Positions 42,177 to 43,362 of a stretch of DNA of 43,362 nt are shown here, in pieces. Position numbers and translations under genes: made by a program. The DNA is from CAYJFD01 sp964369605 (lineage in GTDB: Bacteria; Bacteroidota; Bacteroidia; Bacteroidales; UBA932): positions 1-43,362 of the forward strand of contig CAYJFD010000018.1 in the NCBI GenBank assembly GCA_964369605.1, read 5' to 3'. Within the stretch, counting starts at the first letter, position 1. Each line of letters begins with the position of its first letter. Under the pieces are notes generated by a model. The model was not told where the DNA came from. It saw nothing but the letters and a program-made list of their open reading frames with translations, and searched no databases.

Positions 42177-43355
42177 TTAATAATTCAGTCCTAACATCCA
42201 AAGAGGAATAATATTGGCGTAGCCGCTTTCAATATCATCTTTGACAACATAGCCCTTTTCTACTCCTTCGAGTTGTTTTTGACCCTTGCCTTTGCCTCCC
42301 ACCTCGAAAGTCATATCACCAATCATAAAATCAGAGACCTTTGAGGTGATAAGTTCATTCTCCACTCTTAATTGATTCAAAAAGATTGTTTCACGCACAT
42401 TGCCAATATCTGCACTATCGGTAGCAAGTGTATAAATTAAATTAGTATTATCGAGATATACTTTATCAACCTTTCCAAGCCCCTTGATTCCACCTGTTGC
42501 ACCCCGAAGTTGAGAAATTAGTCCAGCCTCCTCGATATAAAGCAGGTAGTCGGCAATGCTGTTTCGACTTGAACCAAGAGATGTAGCAATACTGCTTATA
42601 TTTGGTTTGAATGGAACAGAGCGTGAGATTATCGAAAGTAGCTGCTTTAACTTTCTGGCTGTTGAAACATTCATATCTCCATAGAGCGGAATATCTGTTT
42701 CTATGGTTTGGTTAATTATCTGCATCAGGCGCACTTCAAAATCGCTATCTACCGAAAATGGATAGTAACCACGCTTGAGATAGTCGCTCCAATAAGCAAG
42801 AGGTTTAAAACCTGCTGGTAGTTCAACCTTATGGGTGATAATATCCTGTAAGCTATATGTAGGTAATATGATTTTGTGAAATAATTCAAGATACTCCCTA
42901 AACGATAGCCCTTGCATATGGTACATCACAGCGCGACGACTAAGATCCGATGCACCTTTGTTGATGTCGAGCACCGAAGAACCTGTAAAGACGACCTGTA
43001 ATTCGGAGTGATAGTCATAGATGAGCTTCAGCTCCCGAGACCACTCCTTGTATTTGTGTATCTCATCGATAAAGAGATATTTTCCTCCCATCTTGACAAA
43101 GCCATCTGCTAAATCAAGGAGTTTATTCTCTGCAAAATAGAAATCCTCTGCCGTTACATATAGCGTTTCAGCAGGGTTTAACCTATCCTTTATGTGTTGC
43201 AAGATCATAGTAGTCTTACCGACACCACGAGGGCCAGTAAGTCCAATCATACGAGCATCCCAATTAATGCGCCCGTACATATAGCGATAGAAACCAGAAG
43301 TGGTTTCACGCAGTAGTTTTGCGAAATTTTGTTGTAATCTATCCATAGTCAACAT
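42177..43355 (-). CDS. AAA-family ATPase with DUF4143-like C-terminal part
   Basis: A P-loop ATPase of 392 residues of the type widespread in Bacteroidetes and archaea, with unknown biological role. Walker A GPRGVGKTT (41-49, Lys47), Walker B YLFIDEIHK, and a sensor-like VVFTGSSVLDI are visible. The C-terminal region includes a helix-turn-helix-like part (NISSIATSLGSSRNSIADYLLYIEEAGLI) and the restriction-nuclease-fold-like end typical of DUF4143 (FLNQLR..., FEVGGKGKG). Start may be 43355 or the ATG at 43346. Near the window edge; convergent with the export operon. Often mobile or involved in defence or toxin-like roles, but this is not shown here. Confidence 0.85.
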   Translation of the reverse strand: MLTMDRLQQNFAKLLRETTSGFYRYMYGRINWDARMIGLTGPRGVGKTTMILQHIKDRLNPAETLYVTAEDFYFAENKLLDLADGFVKMGGKYLFIDEIHKYKEWSRELKLIYDYHSELQVVFTGSSVLDINKGASDLSRRAVMYHMQGLSFREYLELFHKIILPTYSLQDIITHKVELPAGFKPLAYWSDYLKRGYYPFSVDSDFEVRLMQIINQTIETDIPLYGDMNVSTARKLKQLLSIISRSVPFKPNISSIATSLGSSRNSIADYLLYIEEAGLISQLRGATGGIKGLGKVDKVYLDNTNLIYTLATDSADIGNVRETIFLNQLRVENELITSKVSDFMIGDMTFEVGGKGKGQKQLEGVEKGYVVKDDIESGYANIIPLWMLGLNY

Positions 43356-43362
43356 CTTTTAT

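Overview
The window looks like chromosomal DNA of a Bacteroidota bacterium, most likely order Bacteroidales. It is AT-rich. It carries a fused murF-alr gene, many lipoproteins with Omp28, BACON and Fn3-like domains, a DUF5690 transporter, and several promoters with the Bacteroidetes -7 element TAnnTTTG, some with -33 TTTG about 20 bases upstream. No rRNA, tRNA or CRISPR array was seen. Species cannot be named from sequence alone.

Layout. 1-1773: 3' part of an RluB-type pseudouridine synthase gene, whose N-terminal tail is encoded by 36-bp repeats, then era. 1774-2000: a sigma-54-like promoter followed by a hairpin, possibly a small RNA. 2001-16970: a cell-envelope block with a DUF4493/DUF6359-like lipoprotein, a conserved membrane protein, an S41/PDZ protease lipoprotein, two Omp28-like lipoproteins, two large Fn3-like lipoproteins, and a tandem pair of about 650-residue lipoproteins, each preceded by almost the same terminator and -7 element. 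16983-21409: housekeeping genes murF-alr and priA, convergent.

21486-26946: a self-contained 2-aminoethylphosphonate (AEP) catabolic locus. It has a divergent putative regulator, a DUF5690 transporter, phnX, phnW and a porin-like outer-membrane protein, closed by a strong terminator. The divergent intergenic region holds four helically phased copies of TATTACAT, the likely operator. 27082-28341 is a lipoprotein amidohydrolase.

28371-33711: a restriction-modification-like defence locus on the minus strand. It has a GIY-YIG/SF2-helicase protein, an Eco57I-type methylase and a small methylase-like partner that lacks motif IV. A Phd/YefM-YoeB toxin-antitoxin pair on the plus strand separates the helicase-nuclease from the methylases. 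The antitoxin promoter is overlapped by four GTAC motifs exactly 12 bp apart, in the same 85 bp that must start the helicase-nuclease gene. Upstream of the methylases lies a 353-bp noncoding stretch with large interleaved inverted repeats.

34065-41965: an NtrC-type two-component system divergent from a TolC / ABC-permease / HlyD-type export operon. That operon has a sigma-54 -24/-12 promoter and an upstream palindrome, so the local regulator probably drives it. No ABC ATPase gene is present. 41966-42176 is a palindrome-rich stretch, followed by an AAA/DUF4143-type ATPase on the minus strand.
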